Shown one piece after another: positions 39,601-52,500 of a stretch of 64,000 nt of DNA. A program made the translations under genes and the position numbers. The stretch is taken from NCBI GenBank assembly GCA_964017235.1, contig OZ024934.1, forward strand, positions 85,030,706 through 85,094,705, written 5' to 3'. The first letter of the stretch is position 1; every line of letters starts with the position of its first letter. The notes under the pieces are model-generated. The model did no database searches. It had not been told where the DNA came from and saw nothing but the letters and a program-made list of their open reading frames with translations. The DNA comes from Sabellastarte sp. h YS-2021 (Eukaryota > Annelida > Polychaeta > Sabellida > Sabellidae).

Positions 39601-40231
39601 TGGCTTCAGCTGGCCCCAAATTCCCTTCTGTGGGGCCGCATTAAGATATACTTAAATTTGGCAAAGTAAGACAATTTTAAGGCTGAAAACCATATTGTTT
39701 GCTAGGGCTGGCACCACTAAATGAGATTCCACAAGAATATTCCTTAAGAAATACATAACTGGTCCAAAATACATGTATTGGAAGTGCAGGTATCGAGGGG
39801 GTGATCATATGGCACATCAGTCCAAAACCCCACTTAAACTTCATCAATCTGGCTCAGATTTTCACAGGAAACTCAGTTCATATCACACATTGATATTGTA
39901 TTGGCTTGACTTACTCAGGAAACCAATTAAAAATTTCAATTTTCAGGGGTTTGGGGCCAGGCTCAGCCCCCCTCAAATTAGGAAATATCAGGTATATCCT
40001 AATACAACCAATCTGAAGCTCTTCTTTAATTTTGCATATGTTTTAACAATAATTGAGGATATATTAGGCCCATTTGGAGCATTACATCTCTGAAAATAAA
40101 TTATTTCACCGATATAGTGCTGTAAAAATGGTCAAAAATACATGTAAATTACACCAAACCAGTACCAAATGTTGGTCTATAATGCTGAAATTTGGCCAGA
40201 ATATAAGGTGGCACATACTAAATCCGACTGA
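36670..40231 (+). repeat. Monomers at the transition between two variant sets
   Basis: The end of monomer 54 plus monomers 55-59. Variants typical of the right half of the window appear here for the first time: CCCCTCTCAAAT near 37242, AATTATATCACCC near 37371, TATTAAGCCC near 38018 and GGGGCCGCATT near 38269. Monomers 57 and 59 share TTTTCAGGGGTTT at a 1364 bp spacing. The copies around 39030 and 39711 have lost the GGCGCC palindrome (GGCACC). No other content. Confidence 0.85.
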
Positions 40232-42276
40232 ACCGGTTTTAAAATTACATCTGATATAACAGTACCTATAGTTTGGCAATATTGGCTTCAGCTGGCCCCA
40301 AATTCGCTTCTGTGGGGCTGCATTAAGATATACTTAAATTTGGCAAAGTAAGACAATTTTAAGGCTGAAAACCATATTGTTTGCTAGGGCTGGCGCCACT
40401 AAATGAGATTCCACAAGAATATTCCTTAAGAAATACATAACTGGTCCAAAATACATGTATTGGAAGTGCAGTTATCGAGGGGGTGATCATATGGCACATC
40501 AGTCCAAAACCCCACTTAAACTTCATCAATCTGGCTCAGATTTTCACAGGAAACTCAGTTCATATCACACATTGATATTGTATTGGCTTGACTTACTCAG
40601 GAAACCAATTAAAATTTTCAATTTTCCGGGGTTTGGGGCCAGGCTCAGCCCCTCTCAAATTAGGAAATATCAGGTATATCCTAATACAACCAATCTGAAG
40701 CTCTTCTTGAATTTTGCATATGTTTTAACAATAATTGAGGATATATTAGGCCCATTTGGAGCATTACATCTCTGAAAATAAATTATATCACCCATATAGT
40801 GCTGTAAAAATGGTCAAAAATACATGTAAATTACACCAAACCAGTACCAAATGTTGGTCTATAATGCTGAAATTTGGCCAGAATATAAGGTGGCACATAC
40901 TAAATCTGACTGAACCGGTTTTAAAATTACATCTGATATAACAGTACCTATAGTTTGGCAATATTGGCTTCAGCTGGCCCCAAATTCGCTTCTGTGGGGC
41001 TGCATTAAGATATACTTAAATTTGGCAAAGTAAGACAATTTTAAGGCTGAAAACCATATTGTTTGCTAGAGCTGGCGCCACTAAATGAGATTCCACAAGA
41101 ATATTCCTTAAGAAATACATAACTGGTCCAAAATACATGTATTGGAAGTGCAGGTATCGAGGGGGTGATCATATGGCACATCAGTCCAAAACCCCACTTA
41201 AACTTCATCAATCTGGCTCAGATTTTCACAGGAAACTCAGTTCATATCACACATTGATATTGTATTGGCTTGACTTATTCAGGAAACCAATTAAAAATTT
41301 CAATTTTCCGGGGTTTGGGGCCAGGCTCAGCCCCCCTCAAATTAGGAAATATCAGTTATATCCTAATACAACCAATCTGAAGCTCTTCTTTAATGTTGCA
41401 TATGTTTTAACAATAATTGAGGATATATTAAGCCCATTTGGAGCATTACATCTCTAAAAAAAATTATTTCACCCATATAGTGCTGTAAAAATGGTCAAAA
41501 ATACATGTAAATTACACCAAACCAGTACCAAATGTTGGTCTATAATGCTGAAATTTGGCCAGAATATAAGGTGGCACATACTAAATCCGACTGAACCGGT
41601 TTTAAAATTACATCTGATATAACAGTACCTATAGTTTGGCAATATTGGCTTCAGCTGGCCCCAAATTCGCTTCTGTGGGGCTGCATTAAGATATACTTAA
41701 ATTTGGCAAAGTAAGACAATTTTAAGGCTGAAAACCATATTGTTTGCTAGGGCTGGCGCCACTAAATGAGATTCCACAAGAATATTCCTTAAGAAATACA
41801 TAACTGGTCCAAAATACATGTATTGGAAGTGCAGGTATCGAGGGGGTGATCATATGGCACATCAGTCCAAAACCCCACTTAAACTTCATCAATCTGGCTC
41901 AGATTTTCACAGGAAACTCAGTTCATATCATACATTGATATTATATTGGCTTGACTTACTCAGGAAACCAATTAAAAATTTCAATTTTCAGGGGTTTGGG
42001 GCCAGGCTCAGCCCCCCTCAAATTAGGAAATATCAGGTATATCCTAATACAACCAATCTGAAGCTCTTCTTTAATTTTGCATATGTTTTAACAATAATTG
42101 AGGATATATTAGGCCCATTTGGAGCATTACATCTCTGAAAATAAATTATTTCACCCATATAGTGCTGTAAAAATGGTCAAAAATACATGTAAATTACACC
42201 AAACCAGTACCAAATGTTGGTCTATAATGCTGAAATTTGGCCAGAATATAAGGTGGCACATACTAAATCCGACTGA
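40232..42276 (+). repeat. Trimer higher-order repeat (2045 bp), first copy
   Basis: It holds three monomers in the order CCCCTCTC type (with AATTATATCACC), TTATTCAGG type with TATTAAGCCC, and TTTTCAGGGG type. The middle monomer is 681 bp. The same trio follows at 2045 bp. An older version of the order starts at 36823. Confidence 0.8.
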
Positions 42277-44321
42277 ACCGGTTTTAAAATTACATCTGAT
42301 ATAACAGTACCTATAGTTTGGCAATATTGGCTTCAGCTGGCCCCAAATTCGCTTCTGTGGGGCTGCATTAAGATATACTTAAATTTGGCAAAGTAAGACA
42401 ATTTTAAGGCTGAAAACCATATTGTTTGCTAGGGCTGGCGCCACTAAATGAGATTCCACAAGAATATTCCTTAAGAAATACATAACTGGTCCAAAATACA
42501 TGTATTGGAAGTGCAGGTATCGAGGGAGTGATCATATGGCACATCAGTCCAAAACCCCACTTAAACTTCATCAATCTGGCTCAGATTTTCACAGGAAACT
42601 CAGTTCATATCACACATTGATATTGTATTGGCTTGACTTACTCAGGAAACCAATTAAAATTTTCAATTTTCCGGGGTTTGGGGCCAGGCTCAGCCCCTCT
42701 CAAATTAGGAAATATCAGGTATATCCTAATACAACCAATCTGAAGCTCTTCTTGAATTTTGCATATGTTTTAACAATAATTGAGGATATATTAGGCCCAT
42801 TTGGAGCATTACATCTCTGAAAATAAATTATATCACACATATAGTGCTGTAAAAATGGTCAAAAATACATGTAAATTACACCAAACCAGTACCAAATGTT
42901 GGTCTATAATGCTGAAATTTGGCCAGAATATAAGGTGGCACATACTAAATCTGACTGAACCGGGTTTAAAATTACATCTGATATAACAATACCTATAGTT
43001 TGGCAATATTGGCTTCAGCTGGCCCCAAATTCGCTTCTGTGGGGCTGCATTAAGATATACTTAAATTTGGCAAAGTAAGACAATTTTAAGGCTGAAAACC
43101 ATATTGTTTACTAGAGCTGGCGCCACTAAATGAGATTCCACAAGAATATTCCTTAAGAAATACATAACTGGTCCAAAATACATGTATTGGAAGTGCAGGT
43201 ATCGAGGGGGTGATCATATGGCACATCAGTCCAAAACCCCACTTAAACTTCATCAATCTGGCTCAGATTTTCACAGGAAACTCAGTTCATATCACACATT
43301 GATATTGTATTGGCTTGACTTATTCAGGAAACCAATTAAAAATTTCAATTTTCCGGGGTTTGGGGCCAGGCTCAGCCCCCCTCAAATTAGGAAATATCAG
43401 TTATATCCTAATACAACCAATCTGAAGCTCTTCTTTAATGTTGCATATGTTTTAACAATAATTGAGGATATATTAAGCCCATTTGGAGCATTACATCTCT
43501 AAAAAAAATTATTTCACCCATATAGTGCTGTAAAAATGGTCAAAAATACATGTAAATTACACCAAACAAGTACCAAATGTTGGTCTATAATGCTGAAATT
43601 TGGCCAGAATATAAGGTGGCACATACTAAATCTGACTGAACCGGTTTTAAAATTACATCTGATATAACAGTACCTATAGTTTGGCAATATTGGCTTCAGC
43701 TGGCCCCAAATTCCCTTCTGTGGGGCCGCATTAAGATATACTTAAATTTGGCAAAGTAAGACAATTTTAAGGCTGAAAACCATATTGTTTGCTAGGGCTG
43801 GCGCCACTAAATGAGATTCCACAAGAATATTCCTTAAGAAATACATAACTGGTCCAAAATACATGTATTGGAAGTGCAGGTATCGAGGGGGTGATCATAT
43901 GGCACATTAGTCCAAAACCCCACTTAAACTTCATCAATCTGGCTCAGATTTTCACAGGAAACTCAGTTCATATCACACATTGATATTGTATTGGCTTGAC
44001 TTACTCAGGAAACCAATTAAAAATTTCAATTTTCAGGGGTTTGGGGCCAGGCTCAGCCCCCCTCAAATTAGGAAATATCAGGTATATCCTAATACAACCA
44101 ATCTGAAGCTCTTCTTTAATTTTGCATATGTTTTAACAATAATTGAGGATATATTAGGCCCATTTGGAGCATTACATCTCTGAAAATAAATTATTTCACC
44201 CATATAGTGCTGTAAAAATGGTCAAAAATACATGTAAATTACACCAAACCAGTACCAAATGTTGGTCTATAATGCTGAAATTTGGCCAGAATATAAGGTG
44301 GCACATACTAAATCCGACTGA
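42277..44321 (+). repeat. Trimer higher-order repeat (2045 bp), second copy
   Basis: It repeats the three-monomer order of the previous block. Private changes include CGAGGGAGTG near 42523, ATATCACACAT near 42830 and ACCGGGTTTAAA near 42959. Its last two monomers were then duplicated again, giving 44322-45684. Confidence 0.8.
42959..44321 (+). repeat. Dimer duplication (1363 bp) at 43-45.7 kb, first copy
   Basis: Markers recurring exactly 1363 bp later are TTTACTAG (A at 43110) and CACATTAG (43904-43911). This pair overlaps the last two monomers of the second trimer, so the dimer event was laid over the trimer. Confidence 0.9.
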
Positions 44322-45684
44322 ACCGGTTTTAAAATTACATCTGATATAACAGTACCTATAGTTTGGCAATATTGGCTTCAGCTGGCCCCAAATTCGCTTC
44401 TGTGGGGCTGCATTAAGATATACTTAAATTTGGCAAAGTAAGACAATTTTAAGGCTGAAAACCATATTGTTTACTAGAGCTGGCGCCACTAAATGAGATT
44501 CCACAAGAATATTCCTTAAGAAATACATAACTGGTCCAAAATACATGTATTGGAAGTGCAGGTATCGAGGGGGTGATCATATGGCACATCAGTCCAAAAC
44601 CCCACTTAAACTTCATCAATCTGGCTCAGATTTTCACAGGAAACTCAGTTCATATCACACATTGATATTGTATTGGCTTGACTTATTCAGGAAACCAATT
44701 AAAAATTTCAATTTTCCGGGGTTTGGGGCCAGGCTCAGCCCCCCTCAAATTAGGAAATATCAGTTATATCCTAATACAACCAATCTGAAGCTCTTCTTTA
44801 ATGTTGCATATGTTTTAACAATAATTGAGGATATATTAAGCCCATTTGGAGCATTACATCTCTAAAAAAAATTATTTCACCTATATAGTGCTGTAAAAAT
44901 GGTCAAAAATACATGTAAATTACACCAAACAAGTACCAAATGTTGGTCTATAATGCTGAAATTTGGCCAGAATATAAGGTGGCACATACTAAATCTGACT
45001 GAACCGGTTTTAAAATTACATCTGATATAACAGTACCTATAGTTTGGCAATATTGGCTTCAGCTGGCCCCAAATTCCCTTCTGTGGGGCCGCATTAAGAT
45101 ATACTTAAATTTGGCAAAGTAAGACAATTTTAAGGCTGAAAACCATATTGTTTGCTAGGGCTGGCGCCACTAAATGAGATTCCACAAGAATATTCCTTAA
45201 GAAATACATAACTGGTCCAAAATACATGTATTGGAAGTGCAGGTATCGAGGGGGTGATCATATGGCACATTAGTCCAAAACCCCACTTAAACTTCATCAA
45301 TCTGGCTCAGATTTTCACAGGAAACTCAGTTCATATCACACATTGATATTGTATTGGCTTGACTTACTCAGGAAACCAATTAAAAATTTCAATTTTCAGG
45401 GGTTTGGGGCCAGGCTCAGCCCCCCTCAAATTAGGAAATATCAGGTATATCCTAATACAACCAATCTAAAGCTCTTCTTTAATTTTGCATATGTTTTAAC
45501 AATAATTGAGGATATATTAGGCCCATTTGGAGCATTACATCTCTGAAAATAAATTATTTCACCCATATAGTGCTGTAAAAATGGTCAAAAATACATGTAA
45601 ATTACACCAAACCAGTACCAAATGTTGGTCTATAATGCTGAAATTTGGCCAGAATATAAGGTGGCACATACTAAATCCGACTGA
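44322..45684 (+). repeat. Dimer duplication (1363 bp) at 43-45.7 kb, second copy
   Basis: It carries TTTACTAG (A at 44473) and CACATTAG (T at 45271), both 1363 bp from the first copy. Private changes are CACCTATATAG near 44878 and AATCTAAAGC near 45464. Confidence 0.9.
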
Positions 45685-48600
45685 ACCGGTTTTAAAATTA
45701 CATCTGATATAACAGTACCTATAGTTTGGCAATATTGGCTTCAGCTGGCCCCAAATTCGCTTCTGTGGGGCTGCATTAAGATATACTTAAATTTGGCAAA
45801 GTAAGACAATTTTAAGGCTGAAAACCATATTGTTTGCTAGAGCTGGCGCCACTAAATGAGATTCCACAAGAATATTCCTTAAGAAATACATAACTGGTCC
45901 AAAATACATGTATTGGAAGTGCAGGTATCGAGGGGGTGATCATATGGCACATCAGTCCAAAACCCCACTTAAACTTCATCAATCTGGCTCAGATTTTCAC
46001 AGGAAACTCAGTTCATATCACACATTGATATTGTATTGGCTTGACTTACTCAGGAAACCAATTAAAATTTTCAATTTTCCGGGATTTGGGGCCAGGCTCA
46101 GCCCCTCTCAAATTAGGAAATATCAGGTATATCCTAATACAACCAATCTGAAGCTCTTCTTGAATTTTGCATATGTTTTAACAATAATTGAGGATATATT
46201 AGGCCCATTTGGAGCATTACATCTCTGAAAATAAATTATATCACCCATATAGTGCTGTAAAAATGGTCAAAAATACATGTAAATTACACCAAACCAGTAC
46301 CAAATGTTGGTCTATAATGCTGAAATTTGGCCAGAATATAAGGTGGCACATACTAAATCTGACTGAACCGGTTTTAAAATTACATCTGATATAACAGTAC
46401 CTATAGTTTGGCAATATTGGCTTCAGCTGGCCCCAAATTCGCTTCTGTGGGGCTGCATTAAGATATACTTAAATTTGGCAAAGTAAGACAATTTTAAGGC
46501 TGAAAACCATATTGTTTGCTAGAGCTGGCGCCACTAAATGAGATTCCACAAGAATATTCCTTAAGAAATACATAACTGGTCCAAAATACATGTATTGGAA
46601 GTGCAGGTATCGAGGGGGTGATCATATGGCACATCAGTCCAAAACCCCACTTAAACTTCATCAATCTGGCTCAGATTTTCACAGGAAACTCAGTTCATAT
46701 CACACATTGATATTGTATTGGCTTGACTTATTCAGGAAACCAATTAAAAATTTCAATTTTCCGGGGTTTGGGGCCAGGCTCAGCCCCCCTCAAATTAGGA
46801 AATATCAGTTATATCCTAATACAACCAATCTGAAGCTCTTCTTTAATGTTGCATATGTTTTAACAATAATTGAGGATATATTAAGCCCATTTGGAGCATT
46901 ACATCTCTAAAAAAAAATTATTTCACCCATATAGTGCTGTAAAAATGGTCAAAAATACATGTAAATTACACCAAACAAGTACCAAATGTTGGTCTATAAT
47001 GCTGAAATTTGGCCAGAATATAAGGTGGCACATACTAAATCTGACTGAACCGGTTTTAAAATTACATCTGATATAACAGTACCTACAGTTTGGCAATATT
47101 GGCTTCAGCTGGCCCCAAATTCCCTTCTGTGGGGCCGCATTAAGATATACTTAAATTTGGCAAATTAAGACAATTTTAAGGCTGAAAACCATATTGTTTG
47201 CTAGGGCTGGCGCCACTAAATGAGATTCCACAAGAATATTCCTTAAGAAATACATAACTGGTCCAAAATACATGTATTGGAAGTGCAGGTATCGAGGGGG
47301 TGATCATATGGCACATCAGTCCAAAACCCCACTTAAACTTCATCAATCTGGCTCAGATTTTCACAGGAAACTCAGTTCATATCACACATTGATATTGTAT
47401 TGGCTTGACTTACTCAGGAAACCAATTAAAATTTTCAATTTTCCGGGGTTTGGGGCCAGGCTCAGCCCCTCTCAAATTAGGAAATATCAGGTATATCCTA
47501 ATACAACCAATCTGAAGCTCTTCTTGAATTTTGCATATGTTTTAACAATAATTGAGGATATATTAGGCCCATTTGGAGCATTACATCTCTGAAAATAAAT
47601 TATATCACCCATATAGTGCTGTAAAAATGGTCAAAAATACATGTAAATTACACCAAACCAGTACCAAATGTTGGTCTATAATGCTGAAATTTGGCCAGAA
47701 TATAAGGTGGCACATACTAAATCTGACTGAACCGGTTTTAAAATTACATCTGATATAACAGTACCTATAGTTTGGCAATATTGGCTTCAGCTGGCCCCAA
47801 ATTCCCTTCTGTGGGGCCGCATTGAGATATACTTAAACTTGGCAAAGTAAGACAATTTTAAGGCTGAAAACCATATTGTTTGCTAGGGCTGGCGCCACTA
47901 AATGAGATTCCACAAGAATATTCCTTAAGAAATACATAACTGGTCCAAAATACATGTATTGGAAGTGCAGGTATCGAGGGGGGAATCATATGGCACATCA
48001 GTCCAAAACCCCACTTAAACTTCATCAATCTGGCTCAGATTTTCACAGGAAACTCAGTTCATATCACACATTGATATTGTATTGGCTTGACTTATTCAGG
48101 AAACCAATTAAAAATTTCAATTTTCCGGGGTTTGGGGCCAGGCTCAGCCCCCCTCAAATTAGGAAATATCAGTTATATCCTAATACAACCAATCTGAAGC
48201 TCTTCTTTAATGTTGCATATGTTTTAACAATAATTGAGGATATATTAAGCCCATTTGGAGCATTACATCTCTAAAAAAAAATTATTTCACCCATATAGTG
48301 CTGTAAAAATGGTCAAAAATACATGTAAATTACACCAAACAAGTACCAAATGTTGGTCTATAATGCTGAAATTTGGCCAGAATATAAGGTGGCACATACT
48401 AAATCTGACTGAACCGGTTTTAAAATTACATCTGATATAACAGTACCTACAGTTTGGCAATATTGGCTTCAGCTGGCCCCAAATTCCCTTCTGTGGGGCC
48501 GCATTAAGATATACTTAAATTTGGCAAAGTAAGACAATTTTAAGGCTGAAAACCATATTGTTTGCTAGGGCTGGCGCCACTAAATGAGATTCCACAAGAA

Positions 48601-51600
48601 TATTCCTTAAGAAATACATAACTGGTCCAAAATACATGTATTGGAAGTGCAGGTATCGAGGGGGTGATCATATGGCACATCAGTCCAAAACCCCACTTAA
48701 ACTTCATCAATCTGGCTCAGATTTTCACAGGAAACTCAGTTCATATCACACATTGATATTGTATTGGCTTGACTTACTCAGGAAACCAATTAAAATTTTC
48801 AATTTTCCGGGGTTTGGGGCCAGGCTCAGCCCCTCTCAAATTAGGAAATATCAGGTATATCCTAATACAACCAATCTGAAGCTCTTCTTGAATTTTGCAT
48901 ATGTTTTAACAATAATTGAGGATATATTAGGCCCATTTGGAGCATTACATCTCTGAAAATAAATTATATCACCCATATAGTGCTGTAAAAATGGTCAAAA
49001 ATACATGTAAATTACACCAAACCAGTACCAAATGTTGGTCTATAATGCTGAAATTTGGCCAGAATATAAGGTGGCACATACTAAATCTGACTGAACCGGT
49101 TTTAAAATTACATCTGATATAACAGTACCTATAGTTTGGCAATATTGGCTTCAGCTGGCCCCAAATTCGCTTCTGTGGGGCTGCATTAAGATATACTTAA
49201 ATTTGGCAAAGTAAGACAATTTTAAGGCTGAAAACCATATTGTTTGCTAGAGCTGGCGCCACTAAATGAGATTCCACAAGAATATTCCTTAAGAAATACA
49301 TAACTGGTCCAAAATACATGTATTGGAAGTGCAGGTATCGAGGGGGTGATCATATGGCACATCAGTCCAAAACCCCACTTAAACTTCATCAATCTGGCTC
49401 AGATTTTCACAGGAAACTCAGTTCATATCACACATTGATATTGTATTGGCTTGACTTATTCAGGAAACCAATTAAAAATTTCAATTTTCCGGGGTTTGGG
49501 GCCAGGCTCAGCCCCCCTCAAATTAGGAAATATCAGTTATATCCTAATACAACCAATCTGAAGCTCTTCTTTAATGTTGCATATGTTTTAACAATAATTG
49601 AGGATATATTAAGCCCATTTGGAGCATTACATCTCTAAAAAAAAATTATTTCACCCATATAGTGCTGTAAAAATGGTCAAAAATACATGTAAATTACACC
49701 AAACAAGTACCAAATGTTGGTCTATAATGCTGAAATTTGGCCAGAATATAAGGTGGCACATACTAAATCTGACTGAACCGGTTTTAAAATTACATCTGAT
49801 ATAACAGTACCTATAGTTTGGCAATATTGGCTTCAGCTGGCCCCAAATTCCCTTCTGTGGGGCCGCATTAAGATATACTTAAACTTGGCAAAGTAAGACA
49901 ATTTTAAGGCTGAAAACCATATTGTTTGCTAGGGCTGGCGCCACTAAATGAGATTCCACAAGAATATTCCTTAAGAAATACATAACTGGTCCAAAATACA
50001 TGTATTGGAAGTGCAGGTATCGAGGGGGGAATCATATGGCACATCAGTCCAAACCCCACTTAAACTTCATCAATCTGGCTCAGATTTTCACAGGAAACTC
50101 AGTTCATATCACACATTGATATTGTATTGGCTTGACTTACTCAGGAAACCAATTAAAATTTTCAATTTTCCGGGGTTTGGGGCCAGGCTCAGCCCCTCTC
50201 AAATTAGGAAATATCAGGTATATCCTAATACAACCAATCTGAAGCTCTTCTTGAATTTTGCATATGTTTTAACAATAATTGAGGATATATTAGGCCCATT
50301 TGGAGCATTACATCTCTGAAAATAAATTATATCACTCATATAGTGCTGTAAAAATGGTCAAAAATACATGTAAATTACACCAAACCAGTACCAAATGTTG
50401 GTCTATAATGCTGAAATTTGGCCAGAATATAAGGTGGCACATACTAAATCTGACTGAACCGGTTTTAAAATTACATCTGATATAACAGTACCTATAGTTT
50501 GGCAATATTGGCTTCAGCTGGCCCCAAATTCGCTTCTGTGGGGCTGCATTAAGATATACTTAAATTTGGCAAAGTAAGACAATTTTATGGCTGAAAACCA
50601 TATTGTTTGCTACAGCTGGCGCCACTAAATGAGATTCCACAAGAATATTCCTTAAGAAATACATAACTGGTCCAAAATACATGTACTGGAAGTGCAGGTA
50701 TCGAGGGGGTGATCATATGGCACATCAGTCCAAAACCCCACTTAAACTTCATCAATCTGGCTCAGATTTTCACAGGAAACTCAGTTCATATCACACATTG
50801 ATATTGTATTGGCTTGACTTATTCAGGAAACCAATTAAAAATTTCAATTTTCCGGGGTTTGGGGCCAGGCTCAGCCCCCCTCAAATTAGGAAATATCAGT
50901 TATATCCTAATACAACCAATCTGAAGCTCTTCTTTAATGTTGCATATGTTTTAACAATAATTGAGGATATATTAAGCCCATTTGGAGCATTACATCTCTA
51001 AAAAAAAATTATTTCACCCATATAGTGCTGTAAAAATGGTCAAAAATACATGTAAATTACACCAAACAAGTACCAAATGTTGGTCTATAATGCTGAAATT
51101 TGGCCAGAATATAAGGTGGCACATACTAAATCTGACTGAACCGGTTTTAAAATTACATCTGATATAACAGTACCTATAGTTTGGCAATATTGGCTTCAGC
51201 TGGCCCCAAATTCCCTTCTGTGGGGCCGCATTAAGATATACTTAAACTTGGCAAAGTAAGACAATTTTAAGGCTGAAAACCATATTGTTTGCTAGGGCTG
51301 GCGCCACTAAATGAGATTCCACAAGAATATTCCTTAAGAAATACATAACTGGTCCAAAATACATGTATTGGAAGTGCAGGTATCGAGGGGGGAATCATAT
51401 GGCACATCAGTCCAAACCCCACTTAAACTTCATCAATCTGGCTCAGATTTTCACAGGAAACTCAGTTCATATCACACATTGATATTGTATTGGCTTGACT
51501 TACTCAGGAAACCAATTAAAATTTTCAATTTTCCGGGGTTTGGGGCCAGGCTCAGCCCCCCTCAAATTAGGAAATATCAGGTATATCCTAATACAACCAA

Positions 51601-52500
51601 TCTGAAGCTCTTCTTGAATTTTGCATATGTTTTAACAATAATTGAGGATATATTAGGCCCATTTGGAGCATTACATCTCTGAAAATAAATTATTTCACCC
51701 ATATAGTGCTGTAAAAATGGTCAAAAATACATGTAAATTACACCAAACCAGTACCAAATGTTGGTCTATAATGCTGAAATTTGGCCAGAATATAAGGTGG
51801 CACATACTAAATCTGACTGAACCGGTTTTAAAATTACATCTGATATAACAGTACCTATAGTTTGGCAATATTGGCTTCAGCTGGCCCCAAATTCGCTTCT
51901 GTGGGGCTGCATTAAGATATACTTAAATTTGGCAAAGTAAGACAATTTTAAGGCTGAAAACCATATTGTTTGCTAGAGCTGGCGCCACTAAATGAGATTC
52001 CACAAGAATATTCCTTAAGAAATACATAACTGGTCCAAAATACATGTATTGGAAGTGCAGGTATCGAGGGGGTGATCATATGGCACATCAGTCCAAAACC
52101 CCACTTAAACTTCATCAATCTGGCTCAGATTTTCACAGGAAACTCAGTTCATATCACACATTGATATTGTATTGGCTTGACTTATTCAGGAAACCAATTA
52201 AAAATTTCAATTTTCCGGGGTTTGGGGCCAGGCTCAGCCCCCCTCAAATTAGGAAATATCAGTTATATCCTAATACAACCAATCTGAAGCTCTTCTTTAA
52301 TGTTGCATATGTTTTAACAATAATTGAGGATATATTAGGCCCATTTGGAGCATTACATCTCTAAAAAAATTATTTCACCCATATAGTGCTGTAAAAATGG
52401 TCAAAAATACATGTAAATTACACCAAACAAGTACCAAATGTTGGTCTATAATGCTGAAATTTGGCCAGAATATAAGGTGGCACATACTAAATCTGACTGA
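45685..52500 (+). repeat. Run of five alternating dimers (~1364 bp)
   Basis: Monomers 68-77 alternate between the TTACTCAGG type (mostly with CCCCTCTC) and the TTATTCAGG type with TATTAAGCCC (last copy TATTAGGCCC). Nested copies are visible: ACCTACAGTT at 47086 and 48450 (offset 1364), and the one-base-shorter CCAAACCCC at 50051 and 51414 (offset 1363). GGGGGGAATC occurs near 47977, 50025 and 51388. The last monomer has a seven-A tract and is 680 bp long. Confidence 0.85.
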
